NCBI GenBank assembly: GCA_016932575.1
Contig: JAFGCO010000040.1
Coordinates: forward strand, 1-39,637
Origin: a bacterium
Lineage (GTDB): Bacteria > Zhuqueibacterota > QNDG01 > JAFGCO01
Length of the DNA: 39,637 nt
Direction: 5' to 3'
Made by a program: the position numbers and the translations under genes
Notes under the pieces: model-generated
What the model saw: the letters and a program-made list of their open reading frames with translations, nothing else
What the model was told of the DNA's origin: nothing
The model's database searches: none
In this document: in pieces, positions 16,432 through 26,137 of the stretch
How positions within the stretch are numbered: position 1 is the first letter of the stretch
Layout: the number at the start of each line of letters is the position of its first letter

Positions 16432-18864
16432 ATGATGGCAAAACGGCATTTATCCTTTCTCTCATCGATACTTGTATTGATCATGCTATTGGCAAATCAT
16501 TCGATGCTTTATTCTCAGTCACATTCTGTTTGGATGGAAGCGGAAAACGGCGCTGAATATGATCCCATGATCGTGAAAAGTGATACTTCCGCTTCACAGC
16601 AAATTTATCTGGCATCATGGAAACCGGATGAAGCCATTTTTCATCCGCCTGCGGATGGACATATCATCTTCACTTTTGAAATAGAGGAAGCCGGATTCTA
16701 CCGCCTCTGGGCCAGAGCCATGACACCGGATACATTGTCCGGCTCTTATTGGATCAGGATGGATCTGGAGACCTGGATCGGCTGGGAGAACATCGGCCCT
16801 TTTCCCTCCTGGGGCTGGAAGGACGCAGACTCTCTGTTTCAGTTATCCGAAGGAGAACATACACTGATAATGACCTACCGGGAAAGGGACACCCGGCTGG
16901 ATAAGATTCTGCTCACAGATGACCTCACCTATGTGCCTTCGGGTCAGGGAGAACCCGTTCCCCGGCCCGAGGGATTCAACCCGTACCGCTCGGAGGTTGT
17001 GGATACGCATGGTCACCTTCAGATCATCGGCACACATTTATGCAATAAACAGGGGATTCCCGTCCAGTTAAAAGGCCTTTGCACACATGGAATACAATGG
17101 TTCCCCCTGTATAAGGATCTGACCGTTCCCAACGCCGTGGAAAGCATGGGCATTGAAATCATCAGGCCGGCCATGTATGTGGAGGCCTGGTACAATGAAA
17201 ATGATTTTTGGAACGGATACATGGCCCATCCGGATGAAATGAAAATGTGGGAAATGAATATGATTGAAGATGCCATAGAAGCCGGTATTTATGTGGTGAT
17301 CGACTGGCACATCCATTCCGATCCGACCGGGTATACAAACGCGGCTGCGGACTTTTTCACAGAAATGTCGCAAATCTACGGAAATTATCCCAATATATTA
17401 TATGATATCAGCAACGAGGCGCCCGAGGGCATCAACTGGAGTACGATTAAATTATATTCGGAGCAAATCATCACAGTGATCCGTGAGAATGATCCGGATG
17501 ACCGGGAGAATATTATTATTGTCGGTACGCCAAGATGGTGTCAGGATGTGGATATCGCCGCAAACGATCCCATCACCGGATACAATAATCTCACCTATGC
17601 CCTGCATTTTTACGCCGCATCGCATAACGAAATATACCGGGAAAAAGTGAAAGACGCTCTTTACGGATTGAACACACAGGGAAACAACCTGAGTTGTCAA
17701 AAAATTCCACTTTTTATCAGCGAATTCGGAACCACAGATTACGGAGCCGCTCAAAATGATTTCATTCAGACGGATATATGGTTTGATGAAGTCATCGATG
17801 TCAATATGTTAACCTGGATCAACTGGTCTCTCGGTAACAAAGACGATGCCAGTTCCATGATCAAACCGACGTCGTCTCTGATCGGCCCCTGGGATGAATC
17901 AGACTTTACCGAGTCAGGTGACTATATCACATCTCGCTTATCCGAAGAATATCTGGCAATATCACATGGAAGCATTTTCAGTGATTCATCATCAATCCTG
18001 GACACGCTCTACATCTATTCCAGCCTTGATTGGGAGGTGACTGCAGACCCGATATGGATTCATGTCACTCCAAATACTGGCTCCTGCACAGGAATTGTGG
18101 TGGTTGCCATCGACGAAAATATAACAAACAATCGGCGCGATGGAAGTATTACAATTTCCGGACAGGAGAAGACACGAAAAATCAGTGTCATTCAGACAGG
18201 GAAAGAAGGAGGCAGCGGAATAATCAGCATATACGCGCGGGGTAATTGCGGTTCTGAAATCATGACATTGATGATCGACGAGAAAATAGTACAATCATGG
18301 ACTGTCAGTCGATCCATGGAGAATTATACCTATCGGGGAATTGCCGGTTCTCACCGTATTCAAGTGGGCTTCAGCAACGACGGTCTGGAACCCTGTGACA
18401 GAAATTTATTTGTCGATTATATCGATGTCAACGGGTTCAAATATCAGACGGAAATATGCGCGGCAAGAACAGGATGCGGAGATGCTCAATGGCTGTGGTG
18501 CAGCGGCTATTTTGATTTTGGAATGATCGACATGAATGGTGACAATGACACACAGGTCCAGTCCGTCAGAAGCATTGCATATCATCTATTTCAAAATTAT
18601 CCAAATCCATTCAATCCAAAAACACATATCCGTTATGAAATCCCTGAACAGGCCAGAGTCACAATAGAAATTTATAATCCGCGTGGTGAAAAAATAAGAA
18701 CATTGACGGATAAACGAAGCGCTCCCGGTATGTATGATATTCTGTGGAATGCCACCGATGATCAAGGAAAACGGGTGCCGGGCGGATTGTATATTTATCG
18801 TATGACTGCAGTCGGTTCAAATCTGTTATTTACAGAAAACCGAAAAATGCTGATACTGAAATAA
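16432..18864 (+). CDS. Modular GH5 glycoside hydrolase with BACON, CBM and C-terminal sorting module
   Basis: This 810-residue secreted enzyme has a signal peptide (residues 1-30). An N-terminal beta-sandwich (about 33-165; EAENGAEYD, GFYRLWARAM) is CBM6/35-like. The GH5 catalytic barrel spans about 190-500: acid/base Glu329 in DISNEAP, His392 and Tyr394 in LHFY, and nucleophile Glu431 in FISEFG. A BACON-like domain follows (about 521-591), then a cysteine-containing module (about 594-690; RNLFVDYIDVNG) resembling CBM36/60 calcium-dependent xylan binders. The last 95 residues (YPNPFNPKTHIRYEI to the end) form the FlgD-like sorting module seen in other proteins here. It probably cleaves a beta-glucan or mannan outside the cell. 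AGGGGG lies upstream; the ATG at 16435 is an alternative start. Confidence 0.93.
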   Translation: MMAKRHLSFLSSILVLIMLLANHSMLYSQSHSVWMEAENGAEYDPMIVKSDTSASQQIYLASWKPDEAIFHPPADGHIIFTFEIEEAGFYRLWARAMTPDTLSGSYWIRMDLETWIGWENIGPFPSWGWKDADSLFQLSEGEHTLIMTYRERDTRLDKILLTDDLTYVPSGQGEPVPRPEGFNPYRSEVVDTHGHLQIIGTHLCNKQGIPVQLKGLCTHGIQWFPLYKDLTVPNAVESMGIEIIRPAMYVEAWYNENDFWNGYMAHPDEMKMWEMNMIEDAIEAGIYVVIDWHIHSDPTGYTNAAADFFTEMSQIYGNYPNILYDISNEAPEGINWSTIKLYSEQIITVIRENDPDDRENIIIVGTPRWCQDVDIAANDPITGYNNLTYALHFYAASHNEIYREKVKDALYGLNTQGNNLSCQKIPLFISEFGTTDYGAAQNDFIQTDIWFDEVIDVNMLTWINWSLGNKDDASSMIKPTSSLIGPWDESDFTESGDYITSRLSEEYLAISHGSIFSDSSSILDTLYIYSSLDWEVTADPIWIHVTPNTGSCTGIVVVAIDENITNNRRDGSITISGQEKTRKISVIQTGKEGGSGIISIYARGNCGSEIMTLMIDEKIVQSWTVSRSMENYTYRGIAGSHRIQVGFSNDGLEPCDRNLFVDYIDVNGFKYQTEICAARTGCGDAQWLWCSGYFDFGMIDMNGDNDTQVQSVRSIAYHLFQNYPNPFNPKTHIRYEIPEQARVTIEIYNPRGEKIRTLTDKRSAPGMYDILWNATDDQGKRVPGGLYIYRMTAVGSNLLFTENRKMLILK

Positions 18865-18869
18865 GCCTT

Positions 18870-18900
18870 GTAGGGTGGGGCTTGCTCCGCCATATTCATA
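18870..18900. repeat. REP-like unit, third copy
   Basis: This 31-base stretch matches 16149-16179 with three mismatches, including the trailing TTCATA. It lies directly after the GH5 stop and before the bidirectional terminator. Unlike the upstream site, no inverted partner is near. Confidence 0.6.
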
Positions 18901-18906
18901 AATAAA

Positions 18907-18935
18907 AAAAGCGTCCACAATTCAGGGACGCTTTT
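18907..18935. terminator. Bidirectional intrinsic terminator
   Basis: AAAAGCGTCC and GGACGCTTTT form a ten-base stem around a nine-base loop, with an A-run on one side and T-run on the other. It sits between the convergent GH5 (plus) and pentapeptide (minus) genes and can serve both. Confidence 0.8.
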
Positions 18936-18972
18936 ACACAATTCAAGGATTTAAATACATAAATAACCGGAT

Positions 18973-19542
18973 TCAGGTAATACAATCCTTCATATCCGCT
19001 TTATCAGTTTTTGCATCCGACAGGTCCGCATATTTCAGATTGGTCCCGTGTAACCGGGTATTTGTTAAATTTGCATTCTTAAACACAGCCCGCTGACAGT
19101 GCGCTCCGGACAAATCGGCGCCCCGCAGATTCGTGCCAATCAAACTCGCCCGCTTCATTTTCGTGCCGGCGAATACAGCGCCTTCACAATTGGCCCCGTC
19201 CAGATTGGCACCAAACATCGAAATCCCGCTAAAATCGACACCTTTCAAATTTGCGCCTTCCAGGTTTGTGTCCTGCAAGTTGGCATCCTTGAGATCAGCG
19301 CCCTCCAGATTGGCGTTTTGCAGATTCGCGCCAAATAAAAATGCATTCCTGAAATTGGCATTCTTCAAATTGGTATTCCCGAGATTGGTATTCTGTAAAT
19401 GTGCGCCTGAAAAATCCGCACCCGAAAAATCACCGCTTTTTAAGTTGGAGTAAGAAAGATCTGCCTGCGTTAAATCACTCCCGGACAGAGACATGCCCTT
19501 CTGGATACGTTGAACAACTTCTTCCCTTGTATAAATGGTCAT
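18973..19542 (-). CDS. Pentapeptide-repeat protein
   Basis: This 189-residue protein starts at the ATG at 19542, one base after the STAS stop. GAGGAGGGG, inside the end of the STAS gene, is its ribosome site. Apart from a 30-residue N-terminus (MTIYTREEVVQRIQKG), nearly the whole protein is A(D/N)LxG-type five-residue repeats, roughly 28 of them, such as LQNANLEGADLKDANLQDTN. Such repeats fold as a right-handed square beta-helix. Some members mimic DNA and protect gyrase, but most have unknown roles. The coupling to a STAS protein suggests a signalling-linked adaptor or effector (inference). No signal peptide is seen. Confidence 0.93.
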   Translation of the reverse strand: MTIYTREEVVQRIQKGMSLSGSDLTQADLSYSNLKSGDFSGADFSGAHLQNTNLGNTNLKNANFRNAFLFGANLQNANLEGADLKDANLQDTNLEGANLKGVDFSGISMFGANLDGANCEGAVFAGTKMKRASLIGTNLRGADLSGAHCQRAVFKNANLTNTRLHGTNLKYADLSDAKTDKADMKDCIT

Positions 19543-19543
19543 G

Positions 19544-19891
19544 TCACCCCTCCTCATTAAAACTATTGATGGCAGCATCAACCGAATCATATATCTGGAG
19601 TACCCGGTTCAATTTAGTAATTTCAATCGGGCGCCGAACACGGTCCGACAGGCATGCCAGTTTCAAATCACCATCACTGCTGCGCAGTGTGGTGAGTCCT
19701 GCCATTAAAGTGCCCAGTCCCGAACTGTTCATCCATTTGACCCCTGACATATCCACAACCACATGTGTTTTACCTTCACGAATTGCTTCATAGATCCGTT
19801 CCTGGAATGATTTCGTTTCCTCACCTCCCATCAACTCGCCTTCCAGTTTTAAAATCAGTCCCGATTCCAAAACAGTCTCTGTCATATTCAT
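19544..19891 (-). CDS. STAS-domain anti-sigma factor antagonist
   Basis: The 115-residue product is a single STAS domain of the SpoIIAA/RsbV type. The start is the ATG at 19891, preceded by GGAGG seven bases upstream; the longer TTG frame includes that ribosome site in its codons and is rejected. The hallmark MNSSGLGTL holds the serine that partner kinases phosphorylate in this family (usually DSSGLG; here Asn replaces Asp). Such proteins bind anti-sigma kinases in a phosphorylation-dependent switch. No sigma factor, kinase or phosphatase lies nearby, so its partners are elsewhere. It is translationally coupled to the pentapeptide gene. Confidence 0.92.
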   Translation of the reverse strand: MNMTETVLESGLILKLEGELMGGEETKSFQERIYEAIREGKTHVVVDMSGVKWMNSSGLGTLMAGLTTLRSSDGDLKLACLSDRVRRPIEITKLNRVLQIYDSVDAAINSFNEEG

Positions 19892-19909
19892 GGAGCCACC
19901 TCCGTCCAA

Positions 19910-20257
19910 CTTTTAATTATATTCTGTCTTTATTTTTTACGATAAAATCCTGTCGTTTTAATCTTTTTATCTTTCTTATTTATTCGAATATCTTATTCTA
20001 CTGCAGACCGCAAACGAAAAATACCAAATCCCAAATAACAAATTCCAATCAAATTCCAAGCACTAAAAAATAAATCCCCAAACCAGATTTGAGCGGTTTG
20101 AAATTTGACATTTGTGATTTGATTATTATTTTTCATTTGTGATTTGTAATTTGTTATTTATGTATCCTGAATCAATGTTTTACTTGAGAATCCTTTATCA
20201 TTCAACATTCATTTTTTTATCTCTGCGTTCTTTGCGTCTTTGCGGTTTTCATTTAAG
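19910..20257. repeat. AT-rich intergenic repeat region
   Basis: No gene is apparent. The stretch contains many AAATCCCAAAT / ATTTGTGATTTG words arranged as a loose inverted repeat. The clearest arms are AAATAACAAATT at 20033-20044 and AATTTGTTATTT at 20148-20159. Near its end, 20221-20250 is a CTCTGCGTTCTTTGCGTCTT-type sequence, a word I recall as a common dispersed repeat in many environmental genomes. Start-to-start it separates the efflux operon's last gene from the STAS operon and should contain the STAS promoter, which I cannot pinpoint. Confidence 0.5.
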
Positions 20258-21502
20258 TTACTCGTATCTCAGAGCCGTAATCGGATCCATTTTGCTGGCT
20301 TTCGCCGCCGGATATACGCCAAAAATGATGCCTACAGCAGCACATACAATAAAACCCAGAAAGATCGTAAAATATGGAATCGCCGCCGGAACAGGAGTCG
20401 CAAGGGCAATCAATTGAGAGAGCCCCACGCCAATCAGAATACCGAACAGTCCTCCCATCACTGAAAGAAAGATTGCCTCAATTAAAAACTGAAGCCGGAT
20501 ATCCGCTCTCCGCGCGCCAATCGCCATGCGGATGCCGATCTCGCGCGTACGCTCACGAATCGATACCAGCATAATATTCATAATCCCGATGCCGGCAACC
20601 AGAAGCGCGAATGAAACAATGACAATCGCACCGATACGAACGACCCGGGTCATGTCGTTAAACGCGCTGATCAGCGTATCACTTGTCCAGATCTCAAAAT
20701 CATTCGGCTCGCCCGGAGGCACTTTACGGATCGCCCGAAGCACACCGATCACCTGCTCCTGGGCTGTTTCCATCATGTCCACACTGGCCGCCTGAACTGT
20801 AATATTCAAAGACCGGTTGGTTCCGTAATACTTTAAAAAAGTCGAAAGAGGAATGGCCACCTTGTTGTCTTCGCTGCCCCCGAATCGTCTCCCTAACTCT
20901 TCGATCGTGCCAATAACCTCATAACGGCGTCCGTCCACTATGATCGATTTCCCGATCGGATCCTCAAAAGGAAACAGGGCATCGACAATATCTTTTCCGA
21001 TAACAGCCACATCACGTTTCTGCTGGACATCCACCTCTGAAAAGGCGCGTCCCTCGTCAATATAATAACTGTTATTGGCAAAAAAATCAGGTGTACCACC
21101 GGCCAGAACATTGGCCGGGCTGGTTTTACGGTCACGATACTTGATAACGATCTCAAAATGCCAGGCTTCTGGCGCGACCCGTTCGACTGCAGGGCAGTAT
21201 TTTTCAATGGCTCTGGCATGCTCCCAGGTAATGTCTTTTCGATTCCGGTATTTATCCCTATCATGATGACCGACATTCACAGGATATTTCTGCACCTGAA
21301 AAACATTCGCGCCCAATTGCTCAATCTGATCATGAATGCTTTTCTGAAATCCCTCAATGAGCGATTGCACACCGATAATGGACATCACGCCGATAATCAC
21401 GCCCAGCAAGGTCAGAAAAGAACGCATTTTATGATTCCGGATCACATCCAGGGCAATGACCACATTTTCTTTCAGCTGGACAGCAGACTCTCTCAGACGC
21501 AT
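20258..21502 (-). CDS. MacB/FtsX-type ABC transporter permease (second copy)
   Basis: This 414-residue permease has the MacB architecture: one membrane helix after a short N-terminus (MRSFLTLLGVIIGVMSIIGV), a large periplasmic domain (about 65-280), and three C-terminal helices with the FtsX signature IMNIMLVSIRERTREIGIRM. It ends in DPITALRYE, the usual MacB-like terminus. It follows the first permease by 17 bases and shares its layout but not close sequence, so the transporter is probably a heterodimer. The ATPase is a separate gene rather than fused as in E. coli MacB. Confidence 0.92.
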   Translation of the reverse strand: MRLRESAVQLKENVVIALDVIRNHKMRSFLTLLGVIIGVMSIIGVQSLIEGFQKSIHDQIEQLGANVFQVQKYPVNVGHHDRDKYRNRKDITWEHARAIEKYCPAVERVAPEAWHFEIVIKYRDRKTSPANVLAGGTPDFFANNSYYIDEGRAFSEVDVQQKRDVAVIGKDIVDALFPFEDPIGKSIIVDGRRYEVIGTIEELGRRFGGSEDNKVAIPLSTFLKYYGTNRSLNITVQAASVDMMETAQEQVIGVLRAIRKVPPGEPNDFEIWTSDTLISAFNDMTRVVRIGAIVIVSFALLVAGIGIMNIMLVSIRERTREIGIRMAIGARRADIRLQFLIEAIFLSVMGGLFGILIGVGLSQLIALATPVPAAIPYFTIFLGFIVCAAVGIIFGVYPAAKASKMDPITALRYE

Positions 21503-21519
21503 AAGTTATATCCTTTAAG

Positions 21520-22755
21520 CTATTCGTATCTCAGGGCTTCAATAGGATTCAGCCTGGCCGCTTTTGAAGCCGGATAAAGCCCGAAAAAGATCCCGATACT
21601 GATGGTAAAACCGATACCGAGAAAGGCCACCCATGCAGAAATATTCACCGGAATCGGTGATACCTGTTTCACCAGAGTGGCGAGACCAATCGAAATGAGG
21701 ATGCCCAAAGTCACTCCGATACTCGAAATAAACATGGATTCCACCAGAAACTGCCAGAGAATCACGCGGCGTTTGGCGCCAAGCGCCTTGCGAATACCGA
21801 TTTCCCGCGTTCTTTCCGTCACTGAAACCAGCATAATATTCATGATACCGATGCCCCCCACCAGCAGTGCGATCGAACCGATTCCGATCAGAACAATCCA
21901 TAAGACTTTGGTGAGATTATTATACACTTCTAAAAGCTGGCTCTGTTCATTCACAGAAAAATCGCTTTCCTCACCCACCCGTAATCCGCGCGCCCGCCGC
22001 ATCAATGCTTCCAGTTCATCTTTCAATTCACCCACAACTTCAGGGCTGAGCGCCTTGGCCTGAATGTCAAGCGACCGGTGCTTTCCAAAGACTTTTAAAA
22101 AAACCGTATAGGGAATCATGACATTATTATCCATGCTGAAATCAAACATCTGGCCCCGTTTTTCCATGACGCCCAAAATACGAAAGGATTGCCCCCCGAT
22201 CTTGATCCGCTTACCTACAGGATCTTTATTCTTGTAAAGTTTATCCGCGACTTCCCATCCAATGACGCAGACATTTCTCCGGTGGTGGATTTCATTATCC
22301 GTAAAAAACCGTCCGAATTCAGGCATGGCATTGGAAGAAACCATATATTTATCGGTCGTACCGTAAATAAAAACACCGCCAAGATCCTCCGTTCGGTATT
22401 TTACGGTCCGCCGCGTCGCCACTTCAGGAACCACCGCTTCGGCCAGGGTAACATACTTTTCCAAAAATTCGAAATGTTCCTTTTCGATTCTGGGCCTTTT
22501 GCGAACCCTCAGCCACTCCTCCCAGCTGGTAATCATCCAGGGGTACCGGCTGACAAATACATTATCCGTTCCCAGAGAAGACAATTCACCGGTGACATAG
22601 GTATTCATTCCCTGAATCACCGAAATAATCACAGTTACCACAACCACGCCGATAAGAATACCTAACGTGGTTAAAACAGACCGCAATCGATTCGCTTTCA
22701 ACGCCTGCGTGGCAATACGGACGCCCTCTCCGAATTCAGTCCAGGAATATTTCAT
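21520..22755 (-). CDS. MacB/FtsX-type ABC transporter permease (first copy)
   Basis: This 411-residue protein has an N-terminal helix (RSVLTTLGILIGVVVVTVII), a periplasmic MacB-like domain (about 60-280), and C-terminal helices containing GIGIMNIMLVSVTERTREIG. It ends in NPIEALRYE. It sits 23 bases after the ATPase gene and 17 before the second permease, in a tight operon. The pair probably transmits ATPase motion to a periplasmic adaptor and TolC rather than carrying substrate through the membrane, as known for MacB. The substrate could be a macrolide-like compound, lipid or peptide and cannot be told. Confidence 0.92.
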   Translation of the reverse strand: MKYSWTEFGEGVRIATQALKANRLRSVLTTLGILIGVVVVTVIISVIQGMNTYVTGELSSLGTDNVFVSRYPWMITSWEEWLRVRKRPRIEKEHFEFLEKYVTLAEAVVPEVATRRTVKYRTEDLGGVFIYGTTDKYMVSSNAMPEFGRFFTDNEIHHRRNVCVIGWEVADKLYKNKDPVGKRIKIGGQSFRILGVMEKRGQMFDFSMDNNVMIPYTVFLKVFGKHRSLDIQAKALSPEVVGELKDELEALMRRARGLRVGEESDFSVNEQSQLLEVYNNLTKVLWIVLIGIGSIALLVGGIGIMNIMLVSVTERTREIGIRKALGAKRRVILWQFLVESMFISSIGVTLGILISIGLATLVKQVSPIPVNISAWVAFLGIGFTISIGIFFGLYPASKAARLNPIEALRYE

Positions 22756-22778
22756 GGATTTATTTCCCGTTTAACTGG

Positions 22779-23456
22779 TTATCTTGCTTCATCCCGTTCA
22801 ATGTGCCCGTCCCGCAGACGAATGATCCGGTCCGAATGTTCGGCGATATATTCTTCATGGGTCACCAGAATAATAGTATTGCCGCCGTCATGCAGCGTTT
22901 CGAACAGATCCATAATCTCGTCACCGGTCCGGGTGTCCAGATTTCCCGTTGGTTCATCCGCAAGAATAATGGACGGATTGTTTACCAGGGCCCGGGCAAC
23001 TGCCACCCGCTGGCGCTGACCGCCTGAAAGCTCATTGGGCCGGTGCTGCATCCGGTCTCCTAATCCGACCTTGGTCAGCGCTTCCGCAGCCAGGCCATGT
23101 CGCTGAGAAGAAGGTGTCCCATTATAAATCAGGGGAAGCTCCACATTATGCAGGGCCGAGGCCCGGGGCAACAGGTTGAAATTCTGAAACACGAATCCGA
23201 TTTCGCGGTTGCGTATCTCGGCCAGATTATCGTCATTCATGTCACTGACATCAGATCCGTTCAGACAATAGGTGCCCTCGGTGGCCGTATCCAGACAGCC
23301 CAGCAGATTCATTAAAGTGGATTTACCGGAACCGGATGGTCCCATGATGGCCACATACTCGTTTTCATCAATGTTCAGGTTGATGCTCCGCAGCGCATGC
23401 ACGGTTTCCAGGCCCAGATGATAATCCTTTTTAATATCTTTTAATTCAATCATCAT
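22779..23456 (-). CDS. LolD/MacB-type ABC transporter ATPase
   Basis: This 225-residue ATPase has Walker [11 protein letters not shown]-loop [10 protein letters not shown], signature [16 protein letters not shown], Walker [12 protein letters not shown] and the switch histidine in LVTHE. This composition is typical of MacB/LolD/FtsE-like ATPases that energise FtsX-type permeases. ATG codons at 23456 and 23453 are both possible; GGAGAA lies upstream. The adaptor gene ends 26 bases before and the first permease follows after 23 bases. Confidence 0.95.
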   Translation of the reverse strand: MMIELKDIKKDYHLGLETVHALRSINLNIDENEYVAIMGPSGSGKSTLMNLLGCLDTATEGTYCLNGSDVSDMNDDNLAEIRNREIGFVFQNFNLLPRASALHNVELPLIYNGTPSSQRHGLAAEALTKVGLGDRMQHRPNELSGGQRQRVAVARALVNNPSIILADEPTGNLDTRTGDEIMDLFETLHDGGNTIILVTHEEYIAEHSDRIIRLRDGHIERDEAR

Positions 23457-23482
23457 AAAATGGTTCTCCTTCGGCGGACGCC

Positions 23483-24739
23483 TTAATCCGTTTCTTCTTC
23501 ACGTACCTTCTGTTTCATTGAATTGTCCACAGTCACGGCATCACCATCCTTCAACTGTTTCGAAAGAATGCGGTAGGGACCGCTGACAATGTCACTGCCC
23601 TCTTCCAGGCCGCTTTTAATTTCCCATTCCGTATCACTGGAGATGCCGGTTTTGACTTCCACCTGATGCGCGATTCCCTCTTTAACCTGAAATACCACTT
23701 TCACAGGTTCCGCTTCATCCATTTGCTTCTCCTGATCTTTTTTCTCAGTAGAATCGGGCGCGGTCTTTTCATTTTCCGCCCGGGCGGCCAGGGTGTCTTT
23801 CTGTACCGGTTTTCTCATGGTAACGCATTGAATGGGCAATTTCATTACATCGTTCAGAGATTCAGTAATCACATCCACAGTGGCCGACATGCCGGGACGA
23901 AGATTCTTCGGCTTTTGAATCATGCCCACTTTCACCAGAAAGTTGGTCACTTCCTCCTGTGTGCCCGAACCCGTGGTCGTGCCGCTGTGCGCTATTTCCG
24001 TGACAATGCCTTTAAATGTGGTATCCGGAAACGCGTCCACCAGAATGCTGGATGTATCTCCCAGACTTACGTGAATCACATCGTTCTCATCGATTTCCAC
24101 TTCGGCCTGCATTTTTGTCAAATCCGCAACCAACATAATCACATCCAGTGTGAACTGGGATCCCATGGCCATTTCACCCTCTTTCTTATCGAGCCGGGTC
24201 ACAATACCATCCATGGGCGATTTAATCGTGGTTTTTGACAGGTAGTCCTGCGATTGCCTCAGCGATGCTTTGGCCTGCTCGACTGTGGATGCAGCCTGTT
24301 CAAACGTGGATTTTGCGATCTCCAGCTCCGCGTCGGAGATCAGATTGTCAGCGTGCAGTTTTTTCGCCCGTTCATATTCATTTTTGGCTTTATTATAGCC
24401 TGCCACAGCATAATCCCGGTTCGATTGTGACTGTTCAACCGACGCTTTGTATTCTTCGGGATCCAGCTGCACCAGAAAATCACCGGCGCTGACCGAATCT
24501 CCTTCATTGACACCGAGTTTGATGATTTGTCCGCTGACCTTGGCGGAAATTTTCACTTCGATTTCAGGCTCAATTTTTGCCGGGCCGGATACCGTGGATA
24601 CAAGACGGCCGCGGCTGACTTTTTCGGTCTGCACCTTGATGCCTTCCTTTTTGCGGGCCAGTGTGGCAATAACGATGAACACAACGAATAAAATAAAAAT
24701 TCCAAATATAATCAGTTTCTTTTTCTTTGATTTTGCCAT
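23483..24739 (-). CDS. MacA-like periplasmic adaptor (HlyD/RND family)
   Basis: This 418-residue protein begins with a membrane anchor ([20 protein letters not shown]) and then has the adaptor layout: a lipoyl half ([20 protein letters not shown]), a long helical hairpin (about 95-165, rich in Ala/Gln/Lys), the second lipoyl half ([20 protein letters not shown]), and beta-barrel and membrane-proximal domains. A Glu/Lys-rich insertion near 325-345 is unusual. It should link the MacB-like permeases to the TolC protein encoded just before it. GGAGG lies eight bases before the ATG. Confidence 0.94.
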   Translation of the reverse strand: MAKSKKKKLIIFGIFILFVVFIVIATLARKKEGIKVQTEKVSRGRLVSTVSGPAKIEPEIEVKISAKVSGQIIKLGVNEGDSVSAGDFLVQLDPEEYKASVEQSQSNRDYAVAGYNKAKNEYERAKKLHADNLISDAELEIAKSTFEQAASTVEQAKASLRQSQDYLSKTTIKSPMDGIVTRLDKKEGEMAMGSQFTLDVIMLVADLTKMQAEVEIDENDVIHVSLGDTSSILVDAFPDTTFKGIVTEIAHSGTTTGSGTQEEVTNFLVKVGMIQKPKNLRPGMSATVDVITESLNDVMKLPIQCVTMRKPVQKDTLAARAENEKTAPDSTEKKDQEKQMDEAEPVKVVFQVKEGIAHQVEVKTGISSDTEWEIKSGLEEGSDIVSGPYRILSKQLKDGDAVTVDNSMKQKVREEETD

Positions 24740-24776
24740 CTTGAGCGCCTCCTTGTCTCATTCTCACATCAGGGAC

Positions 24777-26102
24777 TTATTGCGATAATTCTCCCATCGC
24801 ACGCTTTAATTCGGCCACAGCCAGTTTATAATCATATAATGCCTGAATTCGATTGCTTTTCGCTTCAGTGTAACTTGATTGCGCGTTGATCAAATCGAGC
24901 ATGGTGCCCGCACCCAGGTGATATTTTTCTTTATTTAAACGCAGTGTTTCGTCTGCAGCCGCTTCAGCGTCTTCGGTGACACTGATTTTCTTTTTGGCCT
25001 GCTGCACACTGAAATAGGCCTGTTTCACACGAAGATCCACCTGGCGTGTGTAATAATTGAGCACTTCACGGGACATTTTATAATTCAGTATGGCGCTTCC
25101 CATCTGCGCGCACCTTGAAAATCCGGTAAATATGGGAATGGAAAGCGACACACCCACAGACCAGTTATAATTATCGTCCCTTATGTGTTTGATTTCATTG
25201 AAATCTTGGTGATTCCAGGAATACCGGTAGGATAATGACACCCGCGGCAGATACTGGCTGGCCGCCATCCCGATATAGGTCTTGGCGCCGTCCACATCCG
25301 CCTTGCCTTTCAATAGAATGGGATGCCTTACAGAACTGATTTGCACGGCCTGCTCGAAATCGACATTGACTTCCGGCAGTTCGAGATCGTCGACCACCTT
25401 TGTGTCCGCGTCCATATCCATGCCCAGCACCTGGTTCAGGCTGGTCCGGGCGATCGAAAGATTATGCTGCGCTTCGATCAATGCCAGCCTGGCGTTTTCG
25501 AGTTCAACTTTAAACTGAAGCATTTCGGATCTCGGCGCGGTGCCCACCTGATATCTGGCTTCTGCCAGTTTAAAAGTTTCTTCCGAAGACTTCATCGATT
25601 CCTGGCTGACTTCCAGCAGTTTTTCCGCTTTCAAAAGGTTATAATATTGCTCCTTGACCGCATAGATGATCTGCTGTCTCGTGTCTTCAAACTCGAATTT
25701 CGCGCTGCGCCTGCCTGCCAGGCTGTTTTTCATGTTAAAATAATTATAGCCGCCGCTGAACAGCGATTGTGATACCGTGAAAACAGAAGAAGAAAACCAG
25801 GATTTCTCTAATTCGTTTTGTTCGGGTTTTTTCAATCCCGTGACCGGATCGACCCACATTGTGGTTGAAGGGCCGGTCACGGAATGATTATAGCCCAAGC
25901 CTAATTCTGCGCTTGGCAGAAAGTTCGAAAACGCGACAATCACATCCTTACCTGCAATGGCTTTCGAAAACCGGCTCTGGGCCAGCTGCGGATTGTGCTT
26001 TAAAGCAATCTCCATACATTGATCCAGGGTCATGGTTTCGCCGGCCGTGACTGCCAGCGGGATCATCATACTGAGTATAAAAATAACCAGATACTTTCTC
26101 AT
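24777..26102 (-). CDS. TolC-family outer-membrane efflux protein
   Basis: From the ATG at 26102 (GAGG seven bases upstream) the protein has 441 residues and a clean signal peptide (MRKYLVIFILSMMIPLAVTA). A longer reading to 26267 overlaps the Yip1 gene and adds no signal, so I reject it; the ATG at 26108 is a close alternative. Two TolC-type repeats are visible, each with coiled-coil Ala/Gln/Glu-rich helices and beta segments (AEARYQVGTAPRSEML; KEKYHLGAGTMLDLINAQSS). It should form a trimeric outer-membrane channel for the MacA/MacB-like components encoded downstream. Confidence 0.94.
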   Translation of the reverse strand: MRKYLVIFILSMMIPLAVTAGETMTLDQCMEIALKHNPQLAQSRFSKAIAGKDVIVAFSNFLPSAELGLGYNHSVTGPSTTMWVDPVTGLKKPEQNELEKSWFSSSVFTVSQSLFSGGYNYFNMKNSLAGRRSAKFEFEDTRQQIIYAVKEQYYNLLKAEKLLEVSQESMKSSEETFKLAEARYQVGTAPRSEMLQFKVELENARLALIEAQHNLSIARTSLNQVLGMDMDADTKVVDDLELPEVNVDFEQAVQISSVRHPILLKGKADVDGAKTYIGMAASQYLPRVSLSYRYSWNHQDFNEIKHIRDDNYNWSVGVSLSIPIFTGFSRCAQMGSAILNYKMSREVLNYYTRQVDLRVKQAYFSVQQAKKKISVTEDAEAAADETLRLNKEKYHLGAGTMLDLINAQSSYTEAKSNRIQALYDYKLAVAELKRAMGELSQ

Positions 26103-26137
26103 AGCCATGCCTCGCTTTATTCCTTGTTGAAAATGAA

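Noticed and set aside
19060-19440. Tandem short repeats resembling a CRISPR or minisatellite
   Set aside because: They are the codons of a pentapeptide-repeat protein on the minus strand; no constant repeat with unique spacers exists.
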